DNA of 64,000 bases from Pedobacter sandarakinus (GTDB lineage Bacteria; Bacteroidota; Bacteroidia; Sphingobacteriales; Sphingobacteriaceae). A program made the translations under genes and the position numbers. Location of the stretch: NCBI RefSeq assembly GCF_026240095.1, contig NZ_JAPIVG010000002.1:62001-126000 (forward strand). Reading direction: 5' to 3'. Positions 35,991-46,230 of this stretch are shown here, piece by piece; within the stretch, counting starts at the first letter, position 1; every line of letters begins with the position of its first letter. The notes under the pieces are model-generated. The model was not told the origin of the DNA, searched no databases, and saw only the letters and a list, made by a program, of their open reading frames with translations.

Positions 35991-38258
35991 ATGAAACTAA
36001 AATTTACACTACTCCTAGCCGGACTAACAACTTACGCCATGGCACAGCAGCCAGATTTGGTAAAGTATGTTAACACCCTGCAGGGAACCAACTCTAAATA
36101 TGAGTTGTCTTACGGCAATACCTATCCTATGGTATCTATGCCCTTCGCCATGAATACATGGACCCCTCACACTGGCCAGAATGGCGAGGGTTGGAAATAT
36201 CAGTATTTTCTAGATGAGATTAAAGGCTTCCAACAATCCCATCAGTGCAGCTCTTGGGTAAATGATTATGGCGTTTATACCCTGATGCCAGTTAGTGGAG
36301 CGCTGAAGGTGTTAGATAAGGACAGATCATCAAAGTTTAAACACACAAATGAGATTGCCAAGCCTAATTATTACAAAGTTACATTCGATAATGGAATTAC
36401 TACGGAAATGTCGCCTACAGAAAGGGGGGCACACCTTAAATTTCAGTTCGTTAAAGGCGAGTCATCATATATTGTTCTGGATGGCTATACGAAAATGAGT
36501 GGTGTTAAAATATATCCAAAAGAAAATAAAATTACCGGGTGGGTAAATAACGCAAGGTGGGCGCCAGACAATTTCAAGAACTATTTTGTGATTATGTTCG
36601 ATCAACCTTTCGAGGCATATGGCACATGGGAAAATGAAAAGGGCAAAATCAACAATAATAATGATGAAGATAGCGGAAAAGGAATAGGTGCTTACGTTAA
36701 GTTTAAGGATGGTGCCACAGTCCAGGTAAAAACTGCCTCTTCTTATATCGATGTAGCGCAAGCAGAACTTACACTTAAGTCTGAATTAGGGAATTATAAC
36801 AAATTTGAGGATACTAAGAATGCAGCTTTCAAAGTTTGGAATAATTTGCTTAACAGAATGGCGGTAGAGGGTGGAACGGAAAAGGAAAAAGCCACTTACT
36901 ATTCTTGCGTGTTTCGTGCAAATTTATTCTCTCACAGATTTTTTGAAATCAACAAAGCGGGTGATCCTTACTATTATAGCCCTTATGATGGTAAAATTCA
37001 TGATGGTTACATGTATACTGATAACGGTTTTTGGGATACATTCAGGGCTCAATTTCCATTGAATACCATTATGCACCCGAAAATGCAAGGTCAATATGTA
37101 CATGCCCTGTTAGAAGCTCAAAAGCAGTACGGCTGGTTTCCGGCATGGTCTCAGCCAGGAGAAACTGGTGGTATGCTAGGCAACCACGCTATTTCGTTAA
37201 TAACTGATGCCTGGGTTAAAGGTATTCGTACCGTAGACCCTCAAGAAACATTGGCCGCATACTATCATGAGGCTACTAACAAGGGGCCTGGTGGTGCTGC
37301 CACTGGTAGACCAATGTGGAAAGAGTATTACCAATCTGGATTTATCCCTTATCCAGGGTCTGAAGGTTCAGTGTCACAAACGCTTGAATCAGCATACGAT
37401 GATTTTTGTGGATACCAATTGGCTAAGCAAACTGGTAACAAATACTACATGGATGTTTTCAGTAGGCAGATGTACAATTATAAAATGATTTATGATCCGG
37501 CTACCCGCTTTATGAGAGGCCGCCAGGTAAGTGGAGATTGGACACCAAATTTCGATCCACTTTCTTGGGGCGGTCCTTATACTGAAGGCAATGCCTGGCA
37601 TTGGCAATGGTCGGTTTTTCATGATGTTCAGGGTCTCATTAATTTAATGGGTGGCAATAGCAATTTTGTTTCCAAGATTGATTCTGTATTTTCTATTCCC
37701 AATACCATTGTTCCTGGCAAATATGGTGGGGTGATTCATGAGATGACTGAAATGAAGTTAGCCAACATGGGACAATATGCTCATGGCAACCAGCCAATTC
37801 AACATATGATTTACCTTTACAATTACGCCGGACAGCCTTGGAAGGCACAATATCATGTTAGACAGGTGATGGATAAGCTCTACAATGCTTCGGAAAATGG
37901 ATTTCCAGGTGATGAAGATCAGGGGCAGATGTCATCATGGTATGTGCTTAGCGCTATGGGTATTTACAGTGTGTGCCCAGGAACCGATGAATATGTTTTA
38001 GGATCTCCAGTCTTTAACAAGGTGTCTTTGAGCTTAGAAAACGGTAAAAAATTTATTGTTGAAGCTGTAAACAATAGCAAGGAAAACGTGTACATCCAGT
38101 CGGCTACTTTAAACGGTAAAGTTTATACCAAAAATTTTATTAAGCATGGAGATATTACACGAGGTGGCGTTTTAAAATTAGTAATGGGTAACAAGCCGCA
38201 AAAAACCAGAGGTATTGGTATGCTTGATAAACCATTCTCGCTAACTAAGATCAATTAA
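35991..38258 (+). CDS. GH92-family protein with Gln at the general-acid position
   Basis: 755 residues with a signal peptide ending TYAMAQ. It is a full-length family 92 protein (YVNTLQGTNSKYELSYGNTYPMV at the start; FPGDEDQGQMSSWYVLSAMG near the end). The general-acid motif, NEPxHH in active exo-mannosidases, reads HGNQPIQHMIYLYNY: position 601 is Gln (CAG), and the first His of the pair is also Gln. A Gln here is known from a GH92 enzyme that cleaves mannose-1-phosphate-6-mannose, where the leaving group needs no acid. It may therefore act on phosphomannosyl or other activated groups. The esterase gene starts 1 base after its stop. Confidence 0.9.
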   Translation: MKLKFTLLLAGLTTYAMAQQPDLVKYVNTLQGTNSKYELSYGNTYPMVSMPFAMNTWTPHTGQNGEGWKYQYFLDEIKGFQQSHQCSSWVNDYGVYTLMPVSGALKVLDKDRSSKFKHTNEIAKPNYYKVTFDNGITTEMSPTERGAHLKFQFVKGESSYIVLDGYTKMSGVKIYPKENKITGWVNNARWAPDNFKNYFVIMFDQPFEAYGTWENEKGKINNNNDEDSGKGIGAYVKFKDGATVQVKTASSYIDVAQAELTLKSELGNYNKFEDTKNAAFKVWNNLLNRMAVEGGTEKEKATYYSCVFRANLFSHRFFEINKAGDPYYYSPYDGKIHDGYMYTDNGFWDTFRAQFPLNTIMHPKMQGQYVHALLEAQKQYGWFPAWSQPGETGGMLGNHAISLITDAWVKGIRTVDPQETLAAYYHEATNKGPGGAATGRPMWKEYYQSGFIPYPGSEGSVSQTLESAYDDFCGYQLAKQTGNKYYMDVFSRQMYNYKMIYDPATRFMRGRQVSGDWTPNFDPLSWGGPYTEGNAWHWQWSVFHDVQGLINLMGGNSNFVSKIDSVFSIPNTIVPGKYGGVIHEMTEMKLANMGQYAHGNQPIQHMIYLYNYAGQPWKAQYHVRQVMDKLYNASENGFPGDEDQGQMSSWYVLSAMGIYSVCPGTDEYVLGSPVFNKVSLSLENGKKFIVEAVNNSKENVYIQSATLNGKVYTKNFIKHGDITRGGVLKLVMGNKPQKTRGIGMLDKPFSLTKIN

Positions 38259-38259
38259 G

Positions 38260-39072
38260 ATGAAAAGATTTTTGATTCTACTTTATTTAGCAATCTTTAT
38301 CTCAGGATATGCTGAGGCAGCAAAAGTAGACACCATCGCTACTTTTAGTAAATCGATGCATAAGACGATCAAAGCTACAGTAGTCCTACCCGAAAAATAC
38401 CGGGTAGGAACTGGTTTACCGGTACTCTATCTTCTTCATGGTGCAGGCGGCAATTACAAAGACTGGATTTCTAAAGTTCCTGCCATAAAAGGTTATGCAG
38501 ATCAATATAAAATGATTATTGTTTGCCCTGATGGCAATCAAAGCAGCTGGTATTTCGACAGTCCAATAGACTCCACCTACAGGTACGACACTTATGTTAG
38601 CAAAGAATTAGTCGAAATTATTGATAGAAAGTATAGTACCATTGCCAATCGAAAAGGACGGGCTATAACAGGTTTAAGCATGGGTGGACATGGAGCACTT
38701 TATCTAGGAATTAAGCATCAAGATGTGTTTGGCGCAATGGGTAGCATGAGCGGTGGGGTGGATATAAAGCCCTTTCCAAACGGGTGGGATTTACCAAAGC
38801 GACTTGGTGCATACAGCGAATTTCCACAAAACTGGAAGGATAATAGTGTAGTAGATCTTGTTGGTTTGATCAAACCTCAATTAGGCATAATCATCGACTG
38901 TGGTACCAACGACTTTTTTTACGGTGTAAATGAACATCTTCACCAAGAACTGTTGCGTTTGAAAATACCTCACGATTATACCAGCAGACCTGGTGGCCAT
39001 AGTTGGGAATATTGGGCAAATTCAATAAAATATCACATGGTGTACTTCTCAGATTTTTTCGCAACTAATTAA
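38260..39072 (+). CDS. Secreted alpha/beta-hydrolase esterase (CE1-like)
   Basis: 270 residues with a signal peptide ending GYAEA. It has the alpha/beta-hydrolase features of the esterase-D/feruloyl-esterase-like group: oxyanion region LLHGAGGNYKDW, nucleophile elbow GLSMGGHGALYLG (Ser), Asp near IDCGTNDFFYG and His in RPGGHSWEYW. It probably removes acyl groups from sugars in the periplasm. It is the third gene after the SGNH esterase and two GH92 genes in the same unit, so deacylation and mannose removal appear coupled. The acyl group (acetyl or a larger acid) cannot be told. Confidence 0.85.
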   Translation: MKRFLILLYLAIFISGYAEAAKVDTIATFSKSMHKTIKATVVLPEKYRVGTGLPVLYLLHGAGGNYKDWISKVPAIKGYADQYKMIIVCPDGNQSSWYFDSPIDSTYRYDTYVSKELVEIIDRKYSTIANRKGRAITGLSMGGHGALYLGIKHQDVFGAMGSMSGGVDIKPFPNGWDLPKRLGAYSEFPQNWKDNSVVDLVGLIKPQLGIIIDCGTNDFFYGVNEHLHQELLRLKIPHDYTSRPGGHSWEYWANSIKYHMVYFSDFFATN

Positions 39073-39122
39073 TTTCTTTCAGGATAAAGCAAAAAGTCTT
39101 TGATGAGTAAAACCAACTAATT

Positions 39123-39749
39123 ATGAAAAATTTTATTGTGTTGCTCTTATTGATAGTTTGTGGGAATATTGGCCGTGGGCAAGAAAATCCTTCACAGCAT
39201 TACCTTTTTCCCGACTTTCGGGAAGGTACTATCTCATACAAATCTGGAAGTCCGAACCAGGCTAAATTAAATTACAATCGGTTAACTCATGAAATGGTGT
39301 TCGTAAACAAAGGCAGCATGCTTGCTCTCTATGATACCAATATCGATACAATATACCTGGAAAATAAAAAATTTGTGCTAGACCAAGATCGTTTTTTGGA
39401 AGTATTCGCTGTAAAAAATAGGCTTATCTATATAGACCATACGGCTTCGTATATTCCTCCAGCTGCGAATGCCGGCATGGGTGGCACATCGCAAACTGCC
39501 GGTCAAAATTCAGTTGCCAATGTTAAGTTAATTAGTGGAATTTACAACTTGTCACTTCCTAATTACAGAATTATACCAGCAGATGATCTATATTTCAAAT
39601 CAGACGCAGGCTTGATAAGACTAAATGTTAAAAATTTAGAAAAACAGTATCCAAACAAATCAAAAGAGATAAAAAAACTGATAAGGGAACGAAATTTAAG
39701 CCTCGAAAAACTGAATGATCTGAGAGAGGTCTTTGATATCTTAGATTGA
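39123..39749 (+). CDS. Secreted protein of unknown function
   Basis: 208 residues with a signal peptide ending GRGQE. The middle is mostly beta (HYLFPDFREGTISYKSG, MVFVNKGSMLALYDT). A Gly/Ala/Asn-rich loop (PPAANAGMGGTSQTAG) follows, and the C-terminus is a charged helix (KSKEIKKLIRERNLSLEKLNDL). I do not recognise a family. It is the last gene of the unit that begins at the SGNH esterase, 50 bases behind the CE1-like gene. The next operator follows the stop. Confidence 0.65.
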   Translation: MKNFIVLLLLIVCGNIGRGQENPSQHYLFPDFREGTISYKSGSPNQAKLNYNRLTHEMVFVNKGSMLALYDTNIDTIYLENKKFVLDQDRFLEVFAVKNRLIYIDHTASYIPPAANAGMGGTSQTAGQNSVANVKLISGIYNLSLPNYRIIPADDLYFKSDAGLIRLNVKNLEKQYPNKSKEIKKLIRERNLSLEKLNDLREVFDILD

Positions 39750-39801
39750 TTTGTACTTTCTGATTGATCCGCTTATGTAATTTCTGTAATAACTATAATA
39801 A

Positions 39802-39832
39802 TTTGCTAAATCGTTTTTTCTTTCTATTTTTA
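39802..39832 (+). promoter_or_regulatory. Locus operator fused to promoter, unit F
   Basis: TTTGCTAAATCGTTTTT (39802-39818; core TAAATCGTTTTT, one arm imperfect) is followed by a -7 element TATTTTTA (39825-39832), 23 bases after the TTTG. The predicted start near 39839 gives a leader of only about 22 bases before the GTG start codon. Confidence 0.7.
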
Positions 39833-39860
39833 ACCTTCTAACCAATTAAAATATTTTATT

Positions 39861-42080
39861 GTGAAATATAATCAAGAAAACACCCTGATATTTAGATACC
39901 TAAAATTGGGTTTCATTATATCAGTGTTTACAATATCGAAAACATTTGCTCAGAAATCTGTAGAGAAGAATTATTCAGATTTGGTAAATACTACTATTGG
40001 AAGCAAAGGAAAAGGGCATGGTGTACATGAACAATACTTGGAAGCTGGTTATACTTTCCCAGGAGCGATGTACCCAATGGGAATGGTTCAGTTCACCAAT
40101 ACCTTTTTTGCAGAAAACAAAGGCTTTGTAGTCAATCAACTTAGCGGCGCAGGCTGCGACCATATGGGAAATTTCCCAATTATGCCGCTGGCTGGAGCAC
40201 TTAAAGATTCACCAAACGACATGAAATCTTTTAAGCCTGGCTTCAAAATAGAAAAAGCAGTTGCAGGCTTATATCGGGTTAAGCTTACCAAAGATGATAT
40301 TAACGCCAACTTAACAGTAACTCAGAGGACAGGAATGGCCACCTTCGAGTTTGCCAAATCAGAACAGCAAGCTACGCTGGTAATTGGTTCGGGAATAAAT
40401 GCAACACAAATTTCAGAAGCCAGTGTAAAGATAACTGGAAATAATAGTTTGGAAGGCTATGCAGATGGTGGTTCTTTCTGCGGCTCTGCCACGCCATACA
40501 AGGTGTATTATGTTGCAGTATTCGATCAGCCTGTAAAAAGCGCTGGAACTTGGAAAGATGGTGTGCTTAAACCAGATTCGAAGGGGGAGCAGGGCCCGAA
40601 CTCAGGTGCATTTTTTACATTTAACGTCTCAAAGCAGAAAACCATTAAGTATAAGTTTGCTATCTCTTATGTATCAATTGCAAATGCTTATCAAAACTTA
40701 AAGGCAGAAAATCCAGACTGGAATTTTGAAGCCATAAAGGTTAAAGCGCAACAGGCATGGAACAATAAGTTTTCGAGAATAAAAGTAGTATCAAAAGATG
40801 CTGATCACGTGACGCAGTTCTATACACACCTTTACCATGTGTTTACCCATCCTAATATCAGTAACGATGTTAATGGACAATATATGGGGGCAGATGATAA
40901 AGTACATGTAGTGTCTAAAGGAAGAGATAATTACACATCTTTCAGTAATTGGGATACTTATCGCACACAGATTCAACTGATTGCAATGCTTGCGCCTAAA
41001 CAAACCAGTCAGATCATTCAATCGACCATTAACTTTGCTGAGCAATCTGGCGGAAGTCTTCCAAGATGGGTTTTAGCCAATACTGAAACTGGGATTATGC
41101 AAGGAGATCCTACGGCGATTGTTATTGCGAATGCTTATGCTTTTGGAGCCACAGATTTTGATACGCAAAAGGCCTTGAAAATAATGAAAAGGGGCGCAGA
41201 AGTGCCAGGCGCAAAGTCTCAAACAATTGAAACAAGACCTCATGTTGCGCAATATTTACAAAAAGGTTATGTTAATGATGCATCTATGACCTTGGAATAT
41301 ACCTCTGCTGATTTTGCCATAGGTATGTTTGCAAAAAAAGCACTAAACGATCAAACGACTTATCAGAAATATCTTGAACGTTCTACATGGTGGAAGAATC
41401 AGTTCGACAGGGAGTCAGGTTGGATTAGATCCAAGGAATCAGATGGCAGCTGGAGGGGACAGAACGACGGCATGAGGGAAGCAAATTATAAAAGTTACTT
41501 CTGGATGGTACCATACAATGTTAAAGGGCTGATTGATATTATTGGGGGCAATAAAAATGCTGAAGAACGTTTAGATAATTTCTTTCGGAAACTCAATGCA
41601 GATTATTCGCAAGATTGGTTCGCTGCAGGAAATGAGCCAGATTTTCAGGTGCCTTGGCTTTACAACTGGGTTGGTGCGCCATATAAAACACAAGCCCTGG
41701 TTAAGAAAATTCTTCAAGAGCAATATAGCAACAAAGATAATGGACTTCCTGGTAACGACGATTTAGGGGCTATGGGTGCATTCTATGTTTTTGGTAATAT
41801 TGGCTTGTTCCCGGTAATTCCAGGGGTAGGAGGGGTTTCAATTAATTCACCTAGCTTTAGCAGCATCATAATTACACTTCCAAATGGTAAAAACCTAAGC
41901 ATAACCGGTGGCAACAAAGATTTAAACTATATTCAGTCTGTAAAGTTTCAAGGTAAAGTGCTTAACCAAACATGGCTGAACTGGAAACAACTGTCCATGG
42001 GCGGTAAGCTGGAATATAAACTATCTGATAAACCAAATAAAAGCTGGGGATTGGCCAGTCCACCTCCATCATACCAATAA
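39861..42080 (+). CDS. GH92 alpha-mannosidase
   Basis: 739 residues starting with GTG at 39861; a signal peptide ends ISKTFAQ. Family 92 features: LVNTTIGSKGKGHG at the N-terminus, MYPMGMVQFTNTF, general acid E592 in AAGNEPDFQVPWLYNWVG, and base motif GLPGNDDLGAMGAFYVFG. It belongs to a different subgroup from the other two, shown by QP/FQ in place of HH after the acid motif and by a shorter N-terminal region. It should be a calcium-dependent exo-alpha-mannosidase. First gene of a five-gene unit with GH130, GH2 and two acetylesterase-like genes. Confidence 0.92.
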   Translation: MKYNQENTLIFRYLKLGFIISVFTISKTFAQKSVEKNYSDLVNTTIGSKGKGHGVHEQYLEAGYTFPGAMYPMGMVQFTNTFFAENKGFVVNQLSGAGCDHMGNFPIMPLAGALKDSPNDMKSFKPGFKIEKAVAGLYRVKLTKDDINANLTVTQRTGMATFEFAKSEQQATLVIGSGINATQISEASVKITGNNSLEGYADGGSFCGSATPYKVYYVAVFDQPVKSAGTWKDGVLKPDSKGEQGPNSGAFFTFNVSKQKTIKYKFAISYVSIANAYQNLKAENPDWNFEAIKVKAQQAWNNKFSRIKVVSKDADHVTQFYTHLYHVFTHPNISNDVNGQYMGADDKVHVVSKGRDNYTSFSNWDTYRTQIQLIAMLAPKQTSQIIQSTINFAEQSGGSLPRWVLANTETGIMQGDPTAIVIANAYAFGATDFDTQKALKIMKRGAEVPGAKSQTIETRPHVAQYLQKGYVNDASMTLEYTSADFAIGMFAKKALNDQTTYQKYLERSTWWKNQFDRESGWIRSKESDGSWRGQNDGMREANYKSYFWMVPYNVKGLIDIIGGNKNAEERLDNFFRKLNADYSQDWFAAGNEPDFQVPWLYNWVGAPYKTQALVKKILQEQYSNKDNGLPGNDDLGAMGAFYVFGNIGLFPVIPGVGGVSINSPSFSSIIITLPNGKNLSITGGNKDLNYIQSVKFQGKVLNQTWLNWKQLSMGGKLEYKLSDKPNKSWGLASPPPSYQ

Positions 42081-42106
42081 AACTTAACGGATTAATTCAA
42101 CATAAA

Positions 42107-43222
42107 ATGAAAAAAATTACTTTAGTTCTTGGATTTCTAATAAGCTTTGGAGCACAGGCACAGCAGAAAGTACCTGTAAATTGGAAACTGGGTCCGTTTA
42201 TTCGTCCCACGAATGTGAATCCAATCATCTCTCCTGATTCTACCAATAAGTTTTTTGATCCGATAAAGCAAAAACAAATAGACTGGGAGAGCAATGACAC
42301 CTTCAATCCCGCTGCCACCTTAAAGGATGGAAAGATATATGTTCTCTATCGTGCGGAAGATAAATCAGGAAAAGGAATTGGCCAGCGCACCTCAAGAATT
42401 GGGCTGGCAGAAAGTAAAAATGGTACAGCTATGGTGCGAGCTAAAAGTCCGGTACTTTTCCCAAAAAATGATAACCAGAAAGAATTTGAATGGGCTGGAG
42501 GTTGTGAAGATCCAAGAGTTGCCGTAACCGCGAACGGCACTTACGTAATGATGTACACACAATGGAACAATAAGGTGCCAAGGTTGGCTGTTGCTACCTC
42601 AAAAGACTTAAAGACTTGGAAAAAACATGGTCCGGCATTTAGGTATGCATATAATGGAAAGTTCTTCAATTTGCCCACCAAGTCTGCATCAATACTTACT
42701 TCGGTAATCAATAACAAATTAACCATTACAAAAATAAAAGGGAAATATTGGATGTATTGGGGCGAGGCCAATGTATATGGTGCCACCTCTACAGATTTAA
42801 TTAACTGGAGCCCAGTAGTAAATACGAGCGGAGCTTTAAAGGTATTGTTTTCACCACGAAAAGGTTATTTCGATAGTCAGTTAACTGAGTGTGGTCCGCC
42901 TGCAGTGTTAACTGCTAAAGGGATTGTACTTATGTATAACGGTAAAAACTTGCCAGGAAAAGATGGAGATGAGCGGTATACTGCAAATGCATATTGTGCT
43001 GGTCAGGCGTTATTTAGCGCTCAAGATCCTGAAGTACTTCTATCCAGACTTGATCAACCGTTCCTCATTCCTTCCGAGCCGTTCGAAAAGAGTGGCCAAT
43101 ATCCTGCTGGAACTGTATTTATTGAAGGTCTGGTGTATTTTAAACAAAAATGGTTCCTGTATTATGGCTGTGCTGATTCTAGAGTAGCCGTTGCAATATT
43201 TGATCCACGTGGCAGTAAATAA
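42107..43222 (+). CDS. Secreted GH130-family beta-mannoside hydrolase or phosphorylase
   Basis: 371 residues with a signal peptide ending GAQAQQ. Five-bladed propeller family 130 features include the catalytic Asp region WAGGCEDPRVAVTANGTYVMMYTQW (D135) and the closing LVYFKQKWFLYYGCADSRVAVA. Family 130 contains cytoplasmic phosphorylases acting on beta-1,4-mannosides and secreted hydrolases acting on beta-1,2-mannosides. The signal peptide here favours the hydrolase type, since phosphorolysis outside the cytoplasm would waste energy. Together with the alpha-mannosidases it would let the cell remove beta-mannose caps. It lies between GH92 and GH2 genes. Confidence 0.88.
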   Translation: MKKITLVLGFLISFGAQAQQKVPVNWKLGPFIRPTNVNPIISPDSTNKFFDPIKQKQIDWESNDTFNPAATLKDGKIYVLYRAEDKSGKGIGQRTSRIGLAESKNGTAMVRAKSPVLFPKNDNQKEFEWAGGCEDPRVAVTANGTYVMMYTQWNNKVPRLAVATSKDLKTWKKHGPAFRYAYNGKFFNLPTKSASILTSVINNKLTITKIKGKYWMYWGEANVYGATSTDLINWSPVVNTSGALKVLFSPRKGYFDSQLTECGPPAVLTAKGIVLMYNGKNLPGKDGDERYTANAYCAGQALFSAQDPEVLLSRLDQPFLIPSEPFEKSGQYPAGTVFIEGLVYFKQKWFLYYGCADSRVAVAIFDPRGSK

Positions 43223-43247
43223 CCCCTATAAAACCAATCATAAATAA

Positions 43248-46193
43248 ATGAAATTTTATCAACAATGTAAGGCCCTGCTGCTATTTGCCGTATTTTCAAT
43301 ACTGGCAGGGCCTGCACAAGGGCAAAAGTTTTTTTATTTAAATAGTGCTAAATCGATTAACTGGAAGATTAGTCCAGATACAGATTCTTGGAAAGGTTTA
43401 AATAGACCGAGTGAGATGGATTATCCAGATGCCAACTGGATAAATGCATTAGTTCCAGGTACGGTGTTTAATGCATACGTTGTTGCAGGTTTAGAGAAAG
43501 ATCCAAATTTTGGCGACAACATTTATCAGGTAAATAAAGAAAAGTACGACCGTGATTTTTGGTATCGTCTTAAATTCATCATTCCAGATACATTTATCGA
43601 AGAAAAAATTTGGCTAAATTTTGAAGGAATTAATCGAAGTGGTGATGTATACTTAAATAATCAACTGCTAGGGAACTTAAATGGTTTTATGCAGAGAGGA
43701 AAGTTTGATGTAACTGCATTAGTGAAAAAGGGGGTGCCAAACGTATTAGCAGTTTTAGTTCGTGTTCCAAGGATGCCACTGGTTAATCTGGCTACTCCTA
43801 CCTATATTTCCTCAGCCGGATGGGACTGGATGCCGTATGTTCCAGGTCTCAATAGTGGTATAACAGATGATGTTTATCTCAGCGCCTCAAACAAAGTAAC
43901 CATAGAAGACCCTTGGATTAGAACACTTGAACTGAACGAAAAGAATGCTGTACTTGGCATAGAGACGGTATTAAATAATTCTTCACCGAAGGTTATAGAA
44001 GGAATTCTGTCTGTTAATATTCAACCAGGAAATATCAACCTGCAGCAAAAGGTAAAAATGCTCCCCAACCAGGTGCGTACACTAAAATTTGGTAGTGATG
44101 CATTCGAAGCACTTAAAGTATCAAAACCCAAATTATGGTGGCCAAATGGCTATGGAGAGCCAAATTTGTATACTGCTAACTTCAAGTTTACTTATGATAA
44201 GATTGTTTCTGAAGAGAAACAGGTTAAATTCGGAATCAAAAAGTATAGCTATGATACCATCGGAAATGTGCTGCATATTTCTATAAATGGAAAAAAGATA
44301 TTTGTGAAAGGTGGAAATTGGGGCATGTCTGAATATATGTTAAGGTGTCGCGGTAGTGAGTATGATTTAAAAGTTAAGCTCCATAAGGAGATGAATTTCA
44401 ACATGATTCGTAATTGGATTGGATCAGTTACCGACGATGAATTTTACCAGGCTTGCGATAAATATGGAATAATGGTTTGGGATGATTTCTGGCTAAACTC
44501 TGAACCGAATTTGCCCAGAGATGTAGGGAATTTCAACGCAAACGCAATCGAAAAAATCCAAAGGGTACGAAATCATCCAAGTATTGCCGTTTGGTGTGGA
44601 GATAACGAGGGTTATCCACTTCCACCACTAAATAACTATCTACGCGAAAATGTACTGGTTTTTGATGGTGGAGACCGTTTATATCAACCCAATTCCCATT
44701 CAGACGCATTAACCGGAAGTGGTCCGTGGACTAATGCACACCCTATTTGGTATTTTGATAAATCACCAAACGGCTTTGGAGGAGAGAAGGGTTGGGGATT
44801 TCGGTCAGAAATTGGCACAGCGGTGTTTACAACTTTTGATAGTTTTAAAAAGTTTATGCCCAAAGAAAATTGGTGGCCACGCAATGGCATGTGGGATAAA
44901 CATTTTTTCGGCTCTTCAGGGGGAAATGCCGGCCCCGATACATACGAAAGGACAATCAATAGCAGTTATGGCAAATCCAATAGCATCATCGAGTTCTGCG
45001 AAAAAGCACAACTGCTAAATATCGAAACTAATAAAGCGCTATTCGAAGGTTGGCAACACAACATGTGGAATGATGCCTCAGGTGTAATTACCTGGATGAG
45101 TCAATCTGCTTACCCTTCTTTAGTTTGGCAAACGTACGATTACTATTACGATTTAAATGGTGCCTATTGGGGCGTTAAAAAAGCTTGTGAACCTATTCAC
45201 GTTCAATGGAGCTATGCCGACAATTCAATTAAGGTTATCAATACTACTGGTGAGCATTTGAGAAATCTTAGCGTATCTGCGGCCATATATAATATCGACG
45301 GTAGCATGCTGAAGCAAATGGGCAAATCAGCTACAATTGATGCGCCGTCTAATGAAGCAACTAGTTGTTTCAAGCTTGCCTTTGATGAATATAGCCCTAA
45401 CCTCGCACACAAGAAGGAAACTTTTGCATCCTCTGGTGAAAAAAATCTCGAAAACCCTAATAGCGCTACGGATGGAAATCCTTCATCTCGCTGGGCAAGT
45501 AGAAATTCTGATCCAGAATGGATTTATGTAGATCTTGGGGCCAAAAAAACTGTCAATTCTGTAGTGCTAAACTGGGAAAGTGCGCATGCAAGCAAATATA
45601 AGATCCAAGTCTCTGATGACGCAAAATCATGGAAAGATGTTTACGAAAATGACAATTCCAAGGGGGGATACGAACTGATTCCTATTAATAACCAAACAGG
45701 CAGGTACGTACGTGTTCTTGGCACAAGCAGAGCAACTATGTATGGATATTCTCTTTGGGATTTTGAAGTTTATGAAACACCTACTCCTCCTAAAGCAAAA
45801 ATGAATTTCATCAAACTCCAATTGAAGGATGCAAAAGGGAAATTAATTTCAGACAATTTTTATTGGAGAAGTGAACGAGGTGCAGATTACACCGCTTTAA
45901 ATAGTATGCCTCCCGCGAAACTGACAACAACTTCTACCATTACTTTGAAAAATGGACAATACAAAATCAATGCTACGATAATTAATAAAGGAAATACACC
46001 TGCTTTTGCAGTGAAGGTGCAAGCTTATCGGAAAAGTGATGGTGAACGTATTTTACCTGCCCTAATGAATGATGATTATTTTACTTTATTGAAAGGGGAG
46101 CGGAAAAACATAGAGATCACTTTCGAAAAGGGTTTTCTTCCTGATGGTAAATATACAATCCTTGTGAAACCATACAATTATACAGCACAATAA
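43248..46193 (+). CDS. Secreted GH2 exo-enzyme (beta-mannosidase or exo-glucosaminidase-like) with F5/8C domain
   Basis: 981 residues with a signal peptide ending AQGQ. Sugar-binding, immunoglobulin-like and TIM-barrel domains of GH2 run to about residue 640. The acid/base Glu is E454 (WCGDNEGYP) and the nucleophile is probably E521 (FRSEIG). A discoidin/F5-8-type-C (CBM32-like) module is inserted at about residues 725-845 (SATDGNPSSRWAS, WIYVDLGAKKTVNS, YKIQVSDDAKSW), followed by a further beta domain. The barrel sequence is closest to the exo-beta-glucosaminidase/beta-mannosidase branch. In this locus beta-mannosidase, or a GlcNAc-linked mannose activity as in N-glycan cores, is plausible. 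Confidence 0.85.
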   Translation: MKFYQQCKALLLFAVFSILAGPAQGQKFFYLNSAKSINWKISPDTDSWKGLNRPSEMDYPDANWINALVPGTVFNAYVVAGLEKDPNFGDNIYQVNKEKYDRDFWYRLKFIIPDTFIEEKIWLNFEGINRSGDVYLNNQLLGNLNGFMQRGKFDVTALVKKGVPNVLAVLVRVPRMPLVNLATPTYISSAGWDWMPYVPGLNSGITDDVYLSASNKVTIEDPWIRTLELNEKNAVLGIETVLNNSSPKVIEGILSVNIQPGNINLQQKVKMLPNQVRTLKFGSDAFEALKVSKPKLWWPNGYGEPNLYTANFKFTYDKIVSEEKQVKFGIKKYSYDTIGNVLHISINGKKIFVKGGNWGMSEYMLRCRGSEYDLKVKLHKEMNFNMIRNWIGSVTDDEFYQACDKYGIMVWDDFWLNSEPNLPRDVGNFNANAIEKIQRVRNHPSIAVWCGDNEGYPLPPLNNYLRENVLVFDGGDRLYQPNSHSDALTGSGPWTNAHPIWYFDKSPNGFGGEKGWGFRSEIGTAVFTTFDSFKKFMPKENWWPRNGMWDKHFFGSSGGNAGPDTYERTINSSYGKSNSIIEFCEKAQLLNIETNKALFEGWQHNMWNDASGVITWMSQSAYPSLVWQTYDYYYDLNGAYWGVKKACEPIHVQWSYADNSIKVINTTGEHLRNLSVSAAIYNIDGSMLKQMGKSATIDAPSNEATSCFKLAFDEYSPNLAHKKETFASSGEKNLENPNSATDGNPSSRWASRNSDPEWIYVDLGAKKTVNSVVLNWESAHASKYKIQVSDDAKSWKDVYENDNSKGGYELIPINNQTGRYVRVLGTSRATMYGYSLWDFEVYETPTPPKAKMNFIKLQLKDAKGKLISDNFYWRSERGADYTALNSMPPAKLTTTSTITLKNGQYKINATIINKGNTPAFAVKVQAYRKSDGERILPALMNDDYFTLLKGERKNIEITFEKGFLPDGKYTILVKPYNYTAQ

Positions 46194-46230
46194 ACAGAAT
46201 TAACTATAACCAGTAAAATACGACGATGAT

